64,000 nucleotides of DNA, taken from NCBI RefSeq assembly GCF_012103215.1, contig NZ_JAAVNE010000024.1:1-64000 (forward strand), given 5' to 3'. The position numbers were made by a program, and so were the translations under genes. Under the pieces are notes generated by a model. The model searched no databases, was not told the DNA's origin, and saw only the letters and a list, made by a program, of their open reading frames with translations. This DNA is from Falsiroseomonas selenitidurans. Lineage in GTDB: Bacteria > Pseudomonadota > Alphaproteobacteria > Acetobacterales > Acetobacteraceae. Below, one piece after another: positions 7,679-16,537 of this stretch (positions within the stretch are counted from its first letter, which is position 1; each line of letters begins with the position of its first letter).

Positions 7679-8671
7679 TCAGGCGGCCGGGCGCTCGCTG
7701 TCCAGCAGGGCCATCTGATGCGCGTCATAGCGGGTGCCGGCGACGGCCTCCGCCGGCACCGCCGCCTCCAGCGCCGCCAGCTCCTCCGGCTGCAGATGCA
7801 GCGCCAGCGCGCCGAGCGCCTCCGCCAGCCGCTCCGGGCGCCTGGCGCCGACCAGCGGGATGACGTGCGGGCCCTTTGCCAGCGCCCAGGCGATGGCCAT
7901 CTGCGCCGGCGTCGCGCCGCGTTCTGCGGCCAGGGCGGCCAGGGCCGCCGCCAGCGCCTGGTTGCGCACCAGGTTGGCGCCCTGGAAGCGCGGCGAATGG
8001 GCGCGGAAATCGCCGCGGCCCTGCGGCAGGCTGCCGCCCAGCAGGCCGCGCCCGAGCACGCCATAGGCGCTGAGCGCGATGCCGAGTTCGGCCAGCACCG
8101 GCAGGATCGCCGCCTCCGGCCCGCGCGACATCAGGGAATACTCGATCTGCAGCGCGGCGATGGGGTGGGTGGCGTGCGCCCGGCGGATGGTCTCCGCGCC
8201 CATTTCGGAAAGCCCGACATGGCGCACATGGCCGGCCGCCACGAGGTCCGCGATCGCGCCCACCGTCTCCTCGATCGGCACGGCGGGGTCGAGGCGTGCC
8301 GGCTGGTAGAGGTCGACATGGTCGGTGCCGAGCCGCTTCAGCGTGTAGGCCAGCGCGGTCTTCACCGCCGCCGGCCGGCCGTCGAAGCCCAGGAAGGCGC
8401 CGGTCGGGTCGCGCTGGGCGCCGAACTTCACGGCCAGGAAGGCGCGCTGCCGGCGCGTGCCCTTCAGCGCCTCCCGCAGCAGCAGTTCATTGTGGCCCAT
8501 GCCGTAGAAATCGCCAGTGTCGAACCAGGTGATGCCGGCTTCCTGAGCGGCATGGATGGTGGCGATCGAGGTCGCCTCATCCGCCGGGCCGTAGAAATCG
8601 GACATGCCCATGCAGCCGAGGCCGAGGGCGGAAATGCGGGGCCCGGTCGGGCCAAGGCTGCGGAATTCCAT
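7679..8671 (-). CDS. Aldo/keto reductase
   Basis: A 330-residue TIM-barrel oxidoreductase that should reduce aldehydes or ketones with NADPH. Visible are the N-terminal GLGCMGMSDFYG, the catalytic Asp and Tyr in WFDTGDFYG, the Lys in FLAVKFG and the C-terminal cofactor region VIPLVGARRPERL. The usual catalytic His is not where expected: the strand that often reads YQHRVDP here reads YQPARLDP. I recall a whole subfamily with this PAR motif, so it is not simply a defect. First gene of an operon with the TetR regulator. Confidence 0.9.
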   Translation of the reverse strand: MEFRSLGPTGPRISALGLGCMGMSDFYGPADEATSIATIHAAQEAGITWFDTGDFYGMGHNELLLREALKGTRRQRAFLAVKFGAQRDPTGAFLGFDGRPAAVKTALAYTLKRLGTDHVDLYQPARLDPAVPIEETVGAIADLVAAGHVRHVGLSEMGAETIRRAHATHPIAALQIEYSLMSRGPEAAILPVLAELGIALSAYGVLGRGLLGGSLPQGRGDFRAHSPRFQGANLVRNQALAAALAALAAERGATPAQMAIAWALAKGPHVIPLVGARRPERLAEALGALALHLQPEELAALEAAVPAEAVAGTRYDAHQMALLDSERPAA

Positions 8672-8724
8672 GCGAACTGCTCCGTCACGTCGCGGTGTGG
8701 CAGGCAGATGGGCATGGCAATGAC

Positions 8725-8752
8725 GAATGACAATAGACAGATTTTGTCATTC
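8725..8752 (-). promoter_or_regulatory. Candidate TetR operator upstream of the aldo/keto reductase
   Basis: The inverted repeat GAATGACA (8725-8732) and TGTCATTC (8745-8752) is a perfect 8-bp match with a 12-base spacer, 54 bases before the reductase start. It is A/T-richer than its surroundings, and GAATGAC-like sequence recurs just beside it (8719-8724). The regulator in the same operon is of the TetR type, which binds such palindromes. Confidence 0.5.
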
Positions 8753-8828
8753 TTCCGACGTCTCGCCCCGGGCGCCCTGGCGTGGCAGCCGTTCGGCGGG
8801 CGCCGGTGCCGATCAACGGGATTGGGTA

Positions 8829-9551
8829 TCACCCGGGTTGGAACAGCACCCTTTCCCCGTGCCGCGTCTCCGCCGGCAGGCACAGCGCGGCCAGGGCCGG
8901 GGCGACCTCGGCGGGCTGGGTCAGGCGGCTTGGGTCCTCGCCCGGCATGGCCTGGGCGCGCATCTTCGTCGCCACGATATCGGGGTCGAACAGGTTCACC
9001 CGCAGCCGGGTGTTGACCACCTCCGCCGCCCAGGTCTGCACCAGGTGCTCCATGCCCGCCTTGGTGGCGCCATACAGGCCCCAATAGGGCTTCGGCCGCA
9101 GCACGCGGCCGGTGGTGACGAACACCGCCCGCCCGGCCTCCGCCGCGCGCAGTGGCGGGTCGCAGGACCGGATCAGCCGCCAGGCGGCGCTCAGGTTCAC
9201 GCCCACCGTCTCCGCCCAATCCTTCGGCTCGATATGCGCCACGGGCGTCAGCTTGTTCAGCACCCCGGCATTGTGCACCAGGATGTCCAGCCGCCCGAAG
9301 CGCTCCATGATGGAGGCGCCGAGCAGGTCCAGCTGCTTGTCGGCATCCTTGTGCAGGTCCAGCGGCAGCAGCGTGGCGCCGCGGCCGGTGGCGGCGCGGA
9401 TGGCGTCATCCGTCTCCTCCAGCCCGCCCTGGGTGCGGGCCAGCAGGACCAGCTGCGCGCCCAGCCGGGCAAGCTCCACGGCCAGGGCCGCGCCAATGCC
9501 GCGGGAAGCGCCGGTGACCAGGGCCACGCGGTCTTGCAGGGGAAGCGTCAC
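8829..9551 (-). CDS. SDR family oxidoreductase
   Basis: A 240-residue classical short-chain dehydrogenase/reductase: cofactor motif TGASRGIG near residue 14, NAG in DILVHNAGV, and the active-site YGATK. The residue 13 places before the Tyr, normally the catalytic Ser, is Thr here (VFVTTG). Substrate is not evident. It lies 9 bases downstream of the GNAT gene behind purF and may be read through from the cvpA-purF transcript, although no metabolic link to purines is apparent. Confidence 0.88.
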   Translation of the reverse strand: MTLPLQDRVALVTGASRGIGAALAVELARLGAQLVLLARTQGGLEETDDAIRAATGRGATLLPLDLHKDADKQLDLLGASIMERFGRLDILVHNAGVLNKLTPVAHIEPKDWAETVGVNLSAAWRLIRSCDPPLRAAEAGRAVFVTTGRVLRPKPYWGLYGATKAGMEHLVQTWAAEVVNTRLRVNLFDPDIVATKMRAQAMPGEDPSRLTQPAEVAPALAALCLPAETRHGERVLFQPG

Positions 9552-9560
9552 ACGGAAATC

Positions 9561-10016
9561 CTAATGCTGCAGGGCGCGGCGCATCAGCACGACCTCGCGC
9601 CCCTTGTCCCATTCCAGTCCCATGCGCTGCCAACCCAGCCGCGCATAAAGCCCCTCGGCGCGGGAGGTGTAGAGGAAGATCTCCGCCACCCCGGCCTGCC
9701 GCGCAAACGCCTCCACACGCCGGACCAGCGCGCTGGCATGGCCACGCAGCCGGTGCGCCGGCTGCACCACCACGCCGGCCAGCCACGGCGTCAGGTCCGG
9801 CCGCGACTCCAGGTCCTGGCAGACCAGGCTCGCCGTTCCCACCGGCTCCGCCGCCGCGAAGCAGACGAAGGTCTCCTCCGGCCCCCGCTTCGGCGCCAGC
9901 AGCGCCGCCAGCATCCGCGCCTCGGTCCAGGGGCCGGGTCCCTGGAAGAACGCCTCGATCCGCCAGGCGGCGACGAGCGGGGCCAGGTCCGGCCGGTCGG
10001 AGAGCGCGACGATCAC
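9561..10016 (-). CDS. GNAT family N-acetyltransferase
   Basis: About 151 residues. The acetyl-CoA-binding stretch is VVQPAHRLRGHASALVRRV (V..x..R-G-x-A), followed by FLYTSRAEGLYARLGWQRMG, the usual GNAT end of fold. The substrate is unknown. The upstream frame is open into purF, but similarity begins only at GVIVALSDRPDLAP, so I place the start at the GTG at 10014-10016, 7 bases after the purF stop. It belongs to the run cvpA-purF-GNAT-SDR on the minus strand. Confidence 0.8.
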   Translation of the reverse strand: MIVALSDRPDLAPLVAAWRIEAFFQGPGPWTEARMLAALLAPKRGPEETFVCFAAAEPVGTASLVCQDLESRPDLTPWLAGVVVQPAHRLRGHASALVRRVEAFARQAGVAEIFLYTSRAEGLYARLGWQRMGLEWDKGREVVLMRRALQH

Positions 10017-10023
10017 GCCGAGC

Positions 10024-11505
10024 CTACCGGTTGGCGACCTGCAACAGCGGCAGCGGGCGTTCGGAATTGTCCTGCTGGTCGAGCAGCGGGATGGCGTAGT
10101 CGCCGGTGAAGCAGGCGTCGCAATAGGCCGGCGCGGCGGCATCGCGGCCGGGGCGGCCGAGGGCACGGTACAGCCCGTCCAGCGAGATGAAGCCCAGGCT
10201 GTCGGCGCCGATGATCCGCGCCATTTCCGCCACGTCGTGCTTCGCCGCCAGCAGCTTGGAGCGTTCCGGCGTGTCGATGCCGTAGAAGCAGGAATGCGTG
10301 GTGGGGGGGGAGGAGATGCGCATATGCACCTCCGTCGCGCCCGCCTGGCGCACCATCTCCACGATCTTGCGGCTGGTGGTGCCGCGGACGATGCTGTCAT
10401 CCACCAGCACCACGCGCTTGCCCTCGATCATGGACCGGTTGGCGCTGTGCTTCAGCTTCACGCCGAGGTTGCGGATCTGGTCCGTCGGCTCGATGAAGGT
10501 GCGGCCGACATAGTGGTTGCGGATGATGCCGAGCTCGAAGGGAATGCCGGCCTCCGCCGCATAGCCCATCGCCGCCGGCACGCCGCTGTCCGGCACCGGT
10601 ACGATGACATCGGCCGCCACGCCCGATTCACGCGCCAGCTCCGCGCCGATGCGCTTGCGCGTGTCGTAGACCGGGGTGCCTTCCACGATGGAATCGGGAC
10701 GGGCGAAGTAGATGTACTCGAAGATGCAGAAGCGCGGGCTGGCCGGCCGGGCGAAGGGGCGGATCGAGCGCACGCCGGCATCGTCGATCAGCACGATCTC
10801 GCCCGGCTCCACATCGCGCACGAAATCGGCGCCGACGATATCCAGCCCGCAGGTCTCGCTCGACAGCACGAAGCCGCCGGCGGCCAGCTTGCCCAGCACC
10901 AGCGGCCGCACGCCCAGCGGGTCCCGCGCGCCGATCAGCGCGCCGTTGTGCAGCGCCACCAGGCTGTAGGCGCCCTGCACCTGCTTCAGCGCATCGATCA
11001 GCCGGTCCATCACGGTGGAGTACAGGCTGATGGCGATGAGGTGGATGAACACCTCGCTGTCCGTGGTGGACTGGAACAGGCAGCCGCGGCGCACCAGAGC
11101 GCGCTTCAGCACATGCGCATTGGTCAGGTTGCCGTTATGCGCCACGGCGAAGCCGCCGAACTCGAAATCCGCATAGAGCGGCTGGACATTGCGCAGCGCC
11201 GTCTCGCCCGTGGTGGCGTAGCGGTTGTGGCCCAGCGCGGCATGGCCGGGCAGGCCGGCGATGACGGCGGCGTTGCTGAAATTGTCGCCCACCAGCCCGC
11301 GGCCCTTATGGGCATGGAACTGCCCCTGGGGCGCGAGCGAGACGATGCCCGCCGCCTCCTGCCCCCGGTGCTGCAGGGCGTGCAGGCCGAGCGCCGTGAG
11401 CGCCGCCGCATCCGGGCTGCCCCAGACGCCGACGACGCCGCATTCCTCATGCGGGTGGTCGTCGTCGCCGATATCCCATTGGCTGGCAGCGGGGGCGTCG
11501 GTCAT
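10024..11505 (-). CDS. purF: Amidophosphoribosyltransferase PurF
   Basis: A 493-residue enzyme of the first committed step of purine synthesis: it moves the amide nitrogen of glutamine onto PRPP. The N-terminal glutaminase domain has its nucleophile in EECGVVG (Cys22), so a 21-residue leader should be cleaved off to expose the Cys; GLHALQHRGQE and AHNGNLTN are glutaminase motifs. The PRPP-binding loop is VVLVDDSIVRGTT near residue 363. Upstream neighbour cvpA is the usual partner of purF. The ATG at 11505 lies 9 bases after the cvpA stop. Confidence 0.97.
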   Translation of the reverse strand: MTDAPAASQWDIGDDDHPHEECGVVGVWGSPDAAALTALGLHALQHRGQEAAGIVSLAPQGQFHAHKGRGLVGDNFSNAAVIAGLPGHAALGHNRYATTGETALRNVQPLYADFEFGGFAVAHNGNLTNAHVLKRALVRRGCLFQSTTDSEVFIHLIAISLYSTVMDRLIDALKQVQGAYSLVALHNGALIGARDPLGVRPLVLGKLAAGGFVLSSETCGLDIVGADFVRDVEPGEIVLIDDAGVRSIRPFARPASPRFCIFEYIYFARPDSIVEGTPVYDTRKRIGAELARESGVAADVIVPVPDSGVPAAMGYAAEAGIPFELGIIRNHYVGRTFIEPTDQIRNLGVKLKHSANRSMIEGKRVVLVDDSIVRGTTSRKIVEMVRQAGATEVHMRISSPPTTHSCFYGIDTPERSKLLAAKHDVAEMARIIGADSLGFISLDGLYRALGRPGRDAAAPAYCDACFTGDYAIPLLDQQDNSERPLPLLQVANR

Positions 11506-11514
11506 GCGTGTCCT

Positions 11515-12075
11515 TCAGATCCGGCTGCGCGCGGGGGGGCGCAACAACTGATCCATGCTCGGGTCCTGGCGGCCCGTGCCATCCGGCAGGCGCGGGCGGA
11601 ATTCCTCGGGCAGATGCGCCACCACCCAGGCCGCGCCATCGGCGGCCAGGGGCAGGGAACGCGCCTGCCGCACCGGCTCCGGCCAGCGATCGGTGGCCGG
11701 CAGCACCAGCCCGGCCACGATATAGGCAATCACGATGACGAAAGCACCCCGCGCCAGCCCGAAGACCAGTCCCAGCACGCGGTCAACGCCACCCAGGGCC
11801 GAGCGCTGCACATGGCCGGCCAGCCAGGCGATCAGCAGCTTCATGACCACCAGCGCCAGCAGGAACACCGCGCCCACCGCGACGCCCGTTGCCAGCCAGG
11901 GCGGTTCCACATAATCCGCGGCCAGCGGGCTGGTCTGGGGCTCCACGACGATGGCGAGCACGATCGCGCCCGCCCAGGCGCCCACGCCCAGAACCTCGCG
12001 CACCAGCCCCCGGAAATAGGCGAGCCCGGCCGAGATCAGCAGCACGGCGAGGACGACGGCATCAACCCAGGTCAT
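11515..12075 (-). CDS. cvpA: CvpA family membrane protein
   Basis: A 186-residue inner-membrane protein with four hydrophobic segments; the N-terminus WVDAVVLAVLLISAGLAYFRGL and FGLARGAFVIVIAYIVAGLV are typical of CvpA, named for a role in colicin V export and since tied to envelope stress tolerance. The C-terminal 45 residues are hydrophilic. It leads the cvpA-purF-GNAT-SDR run and has its own predicted promoter at 12084-12112. Confidence 0.9.
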   Translation of the reverse strand: MTWVDAVVLAVLLISAGLAYFRGLVREVLGVGAWAGAIVLAIVVEPQTSPLAADYVEPPWLATGVAVGAVFLLALVVMKLLIAWLAGHVQRSALGGVDRVLGLVFGLARGAFVIVIAYIVAGLVLPATDRWPEPVRQARSLPLAADGAAWVVAHLPEEFRPRLPDGTGRQDPSMDQLLRPPARSRI

Positions 12076-12083
12076 TGCGCCTG

Positions 12084-12112
12084 CCTATAGCGGTCGGGGG
12101 GGCGGGTGTCAT
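12084..12112 (-). promoter_or_regulatory. Predicted sigma-70 promoter of cvpA-purF
   Basis: On the minus strand ATGACA (12107-12112, five of six to the -35 consensus) and TATAGG (12084-12089, four of six to the -10 consensus) are separated by 17 bases. The -10 box ends 8 bases before the cvpA ATG, so the leader would be very short. Confidence 0.55.
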
Positions 12113-12128
12113 CGTGGCTTGGCTGACA

Positions 12129-13103
12129 TCACGCCCGGTGCCAGTCCCGGAACCAGGCGACGAAGCGCGGAATGCCCTCCTCCAGCGTCGTGCGCGGGGC
12201 GAAGCCGGCCAGGGCCTGGATGGCGGTGATGTCGGCAAAGGTCTCCTCCACATCCGCCACCGGGCGCGGCGCGGTGCGGATCTCCGCGCGGCGGCCCAGC
12301 CCTTCCTCCAGCAGCCGCACCAGCGTCGTCACCGCTTCCGCCCGGTGGTTGCCGATGTTGAGCAGCCGCGCCGGTTCGCCCGCGGCGGGCGGATGCGGCA
12401 GGCAGCCGAGGATGCCCTCGACGATGTCGTCAATATAGGTGAAGTCCCGCTTCAGCCGCCCGCCCTCGTAGAGCGTGATCGGCTCCCCGGCCGCGATCGC
12501 ACGGGCGAAGCTGTAATAGGCCATGTCCGGCCGGCCCCAGGGGCCATAGACGGTGAAGAAGCGCAGCCCCGTCTGCGGCAGCCCGTAAAGGTGGCTGTAG
12601 GCCTGGCCGATCAGCTCATCCGCCCGCTTGGTCGCGGCGTAAAGCGAGACGGGGCGGTCCACCCGGTCCGTCTCCCGGAACGGCAGTTCCGTGTTGCCGC
12701 CATAGACGGAGGAGGAGGAGGCATAGACGAAATGCCGCAGCGCCGGCATCCGCCGCGCCTGCTCCAGCAGCACCACCTGGCCCATGACGTTGGAGGCGAC
12801 ATAGGCGTAGGGGTCGATCATGGAGTAGCGGACGCCGGCCTGGGCGGCCAGGTGCACCACCTCCGTCACCGCCGCCAGCACCGGGGCCAGCGCAGCCTCC
12901 ATCGCCGCGCGGTCGGCCAGGTCCACGCGGAGGAAGCGGAATCCGGGCAGCGCCGCCAGCCGCGCCAGCCGCGCCTCCTTCAGCGCCACGTCATAGTAGC
13001 TGTTGACGTTGTCGAGGCCGATCACCGCTTCACCGCGCGCCAGCAGCGCGGCGGCGACGAAGGATCCGACGAAGCCCGCCGCGCCCGTGACCAGGATCGC
13101 CAT
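12129..13103 (-). CDS. NAD-dependent sugar epimerase, UDP-glucuronate 4-epimerase-like
   Basis: A 324-residue extended SDR. It has the NAD motif TGAAGFVGS at the N-terminus, DNVNSYYD after strand 2 as in UDP-glucuronate 4-epimerases, the catalytic YAATKRADE near residue 150 and GLRFFTVYGPWGRPDMAY, which is very like the CapI/LspL group that makes UDP-galacturonate for surface polysaccharide. The exact sugar remains to be shown. It lies between radA and cvpA, after a terminator, and no other polysaccharide gene adjoins it. Confidence 0.85.
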   Translation of the reverse strand: MAILVTGAAGFVGSFVAAALLARGEAVIGLDNVNSYYDVALKEARLARLAALPGFRFLRVDLADRAAMEAALAPVLAAVTEVVHLAAQAGVRYSMIDPYAYVASNVMGQVVLLEQARRMPALRHFVYASSSSVYGGNTELPFRETDRVDRPVSLYAATKRADELIGQAYSHLYGLPQTGLRFFTVYGPWGRPDMAYYSFARAIAAGEPITLYEGGRLKRDFTYIDDIVEGILGCLPHPPAAGEPARLLNIGNHRAEAVTTLVRLLEEGLGRRAEIRTAPRPVADVEETFADITAIQALAGFAPRTTLEEGIPRFVAWFRDWHRA

Positions 13104-13121
13104 GCCCTACCCGTCTCCCGC

Positions 13122-13142
13122 AAAACCGGCGCAGTAGCGCCG
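13122..13142 (-). terminator. Intrinsic terminator after radA
   Basis: On the minus strand a 6-bp perfect stem (13137-13142 with 13127-13132) with a four-base loop is followed by GTTTTG. It starts 18 bases after the radA stop and separates radA from the epimerase gene. Confidence 0.6.
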
Positions 13143-13159
13143 TCAGTCCGGGCCGGCCG

Positions 13160-14578
<1,419 letters not shown>

Positions 14579-14581
14579 GGT

Positions 14582-15277
14582 CTAGGGCGTGACCTGCTCG
14601 ATGTGGGGCGCCGGGCGGCCGGACCAGCGCAGGCGCCAGATCGCGCCCTGCGCGGGGGATTGCACGGCATGCGGCCACAACGCCACCAGGCAGGTGCCGC
14701 CCGGGTCGCGGATGGAGGGGTAGAGGATGCCGTTATGCCCCGCGGCCATCACCTGCGCCGCCAGCGCATTGCCGGCAGGGTAGCCGATGCCGGGGTCCGG
14801 ATGCAGGCAGGCGGGCGGTGGCGGCGGCAGGTCCCGCAGATCCAGGAAGGCACCGGCGAAGGCGGCATGCATCTCCACATACGCGACCTCGGCCTCGTAT
14901 CGGCCGGCATCGGCCAGGTGGCCGGTCATGTGGTGCGCGACCTCGGCCAGCGCCGTTCGCACGGCCAGCGCGGCATACCAGGCGCCGCGCTCCGGCCCGT
15001 TGAAGCGGTTCAGGCCACGCGGGCGGGCATAGGCGAAGGCGGCGTTGACGAAGGCGGCGTGCGGCACCCGCGCCACCAGATCCTCCGGCGGCAGGCCGGG
15101 CAGAAGGCCGCTGGCGGCGTTCAGCCGGGCGCTGGTGGCCCCTTCCAGCGCCGCGAGCAGGGTGAATTCCTCCTCCGTATCGACCAGCGCGCGCAGCACG
15201 GAGTCGCGCAGCCGGGCCGTGGTGACCAGGCGGATGGTGCGGGGCAGCGCCAGGGTGCGGAGAGGAAAACCGTTCAC
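14582..15277 (-). CDS. RES-domain toxin (NAD+-degrading type)
   Basis: A 231-residue RES-domain protein. Family features visible are the Arg in LNRFNGPERGAWYAAL, the Glu in ALAEVAHH and the late YPSIRDPGGTCLVAL, which supply the conserved Arg, Glu and Ser. RES toxins deplete NAD+ and arrest growth when freed from a DUF2384-type antitoxin. The start is a GTG at 15275-15277 that overlaps the antitoxin stop (GTGA), giving translational coupling with antitoxin first. Length is within the family range. The toxic activity is inferred from the family. Confidence 0.85.
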   Translation of the reverse strand: MNGFPLRTLALPRTIRLVTTARLRDSVLRALVDTEEEFTLLAALEGATSARLNAASGLLPGLPPEDLVARVPHAAFVNAAFAYARPRGLNRFNGPERGAWYAALAVRTALAEVAHHMTGHLADAGRYEAEVAYVEMHAAFAGAFLDLRDLPPPPPACLHPDPGIGYPAGNALAAQVMAAGHNGILYPSIRDPGGTCLVALWPHAVQSPAQGAIWRLRWSGRPAPHIEQVTP

Positions 15278-15699
15278 AGCCCGCCGCGCATCGCATCCAC
15301 ATGCCGCCGCGCCTCGATCAGCCGGGGAATGCCGCCCTCGATCATCGCGGCGACGGGCGAGGCGCCGCCGAAAAGCGGGTTGCGGTTGGGCAGGCGCGGC
15401 CAGCGATCGGCCATGGCATCCGCGAACAGCAGGTGAAGCGCCTTGAACAGGCCGATCAAAGCGGAGGCGCGGGTGAGCTGGTCCTGCGACAGCGTGCCCG
15501 CCCAGCGCCCGGCCCGCATCCGGTCCCAGGTCGTGGCCGAGACGCCGAGCAGGGCGGCGGCTTCCTGCCCCGTCAACTGCCAGGCCTCTGCCAGCCGCAG
15601 CAGCGCCTTCAGCGCGACGGGGGTGAAGCGGTCCCGCTCCGCCTCGCTGGCGAAGCCGGGAAGAGTGGCGGGTAGGGGGGAAAGCGCAGCGACCGGCAT
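15274..15699 (-). CDS. ParS/Xre-MbcA (DUF2384) family antitoxin
   Basis: About 141 residues: an N-terminal Xre-like helix-turn-helix (LTGQEAAALLGVSATTWDRMRAG) followed by the ParS/MbcA toxin-binding domain (SALIGLFKALHLLF...WPRLPNRNPLFGG...EGGIPRLIEARRHVDA). It should neutralise the RES protein and repress the operon. The frame opens further upstream to 15744, but the ATG at 15699 has GGAGG five bases ahead and is the better start. It lies just downstream of mlaF. Confidence 0.88.
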   Translation of the reverse strand: MPVAALSPLPATLPGFASEAERDRFTPVALKALLRLAEAWQLTGQEAAALLGVSATTWDRMRAGRWAGTLSQDQLTRASALIGLFKALHLLFADAMADRWPRLPNRNPLFGGASPVAAMIEGGIPRLIEARRHVDAMRGGL

Positions 15700-15707
15700 A
15701 ACAGCCT

Positions 15708-15737
15708 CCATCTGATGCTCAAGGTGGCACCAGATGG
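15708..15737 (-). promoter_or_regulatory. Candidate operator of the toxin-antitoxin operon
   Basis: The 7-bp inverted repeat CCATCTG (15708-15714) / CAGATGG (15731-15737), spacer 16 bases, lies immediately before the antitoxin ATG at 15699 and touches its ribosome site (15705-15709). Binding by the antitoxin's helix-turn-helix would give autorepression; this is inference from position. Confidence 0.4.
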
Positions 15738-15760
15738 GGATCAATTCAAGTTTTGTTCTA

Positions 15761-16537
15761 TTACTTCCGCAATTCCATCTGGATCGGCCCTTCCCGCTCC
15801 CCGCGGGCGAACTGGTCCACCATCGCGTTCCCCGTCTCGCCCAGGCTGGCCGCCGCCCCGCGCCAGATGATCTGGCCCCGATGGATCATCGCCGCGTCGT
15901 CACCGATGCGCCGCGCGCTGGCCATGTCGTGGGTGATGGAGACCGCGGTGGCGCCAAGCCGCTTCACGCAATCCACGATCAGCCCATCGATCACCGCGCC
16001 CATGATCGGGTCCAGCCCGGTCGTCGGCTCGTCGAAGAAGATGATGTCGGGCTCCGCCGCGATGGCCCGCGCCAGGCCGACGCGCTTCTGCATGCCGCCC
16101 GAAAGCTCGGCCGGCGAGAGATCGCCGACGCTGGAGGCGAGGCCCACCTGGGCCAGCACCTCCGCCGCCTTGTCGCGCGCCTTGGCACGGCTGATGCGGC
16201 GCTGGGCGAGCAGCTTGAAGCACACATTCTCCCAGACCGGCAGGCTGTCGAACAGCGCACCGTTCTGGAACAGCATCCCGATGCGGTCATTCACCGCCTC
16301 CCGCTCCGCCCGCGACAGGCGCGAGACGTCGCGGCCATCGATCTCGATCAGCCCCTCATCGGGCGGGATCAGGCCGAGGATGCATTTCAGCGTCACCGAC
16401 TTGCCGGAGCCCGAGCCGCCCAGGATCACCATGGAATGGCCCGCGCGGATATCGAGGTCGACGCCGTCCAGCACCTGCTTCGGCCCGAAGGCCTTGCGCA
16501 GGCCCTTGAGGCGGATCTTGGGGGTGTCCTGGCTCAT
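15761..16537 (-). CDS. mlaF: MlaF-type ABC transporter ATP-binding protein
   Basis: A 258-residue ATPase with Walker A GGSGSGKS (near residue 40), signature LSGGMQKR, Walker B PDIIFFDEP and the switch His in ITHDM. These sequences fit the Mla lipid-transport ATPases that keep outer-membrane asymmetry by moving phospholipids. It overlaps the permease gene by 4 bases (ATGA). The MCE-domain gene mlaD, which often follows, is absent here; the next gene is the antitoxin. Confidence 0.9.
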   Translation of the reverse strand: MSQDTPKIRLKGLRKAFGPKQVLDGVDLDIRAGHSMVILGGSGSGKSVTLKCILGLIPPDEGLIEIDGRDVSRLSRAEREAVNDRIGMLFQNGALFDSLPVWENVCFKLLAQRRISRAKARDKAAEVLAQVGLASSVGDLSPAELSGGMQKRVGLARAIAAEPDIIFFDEPTTGLDPIMGAVIDGLIVDCVKRLGATAVSITHDMASARRIGDDAAMIHRGQIIWRGAAASLGETGNAMVDQFARGEREGPIQMELRK

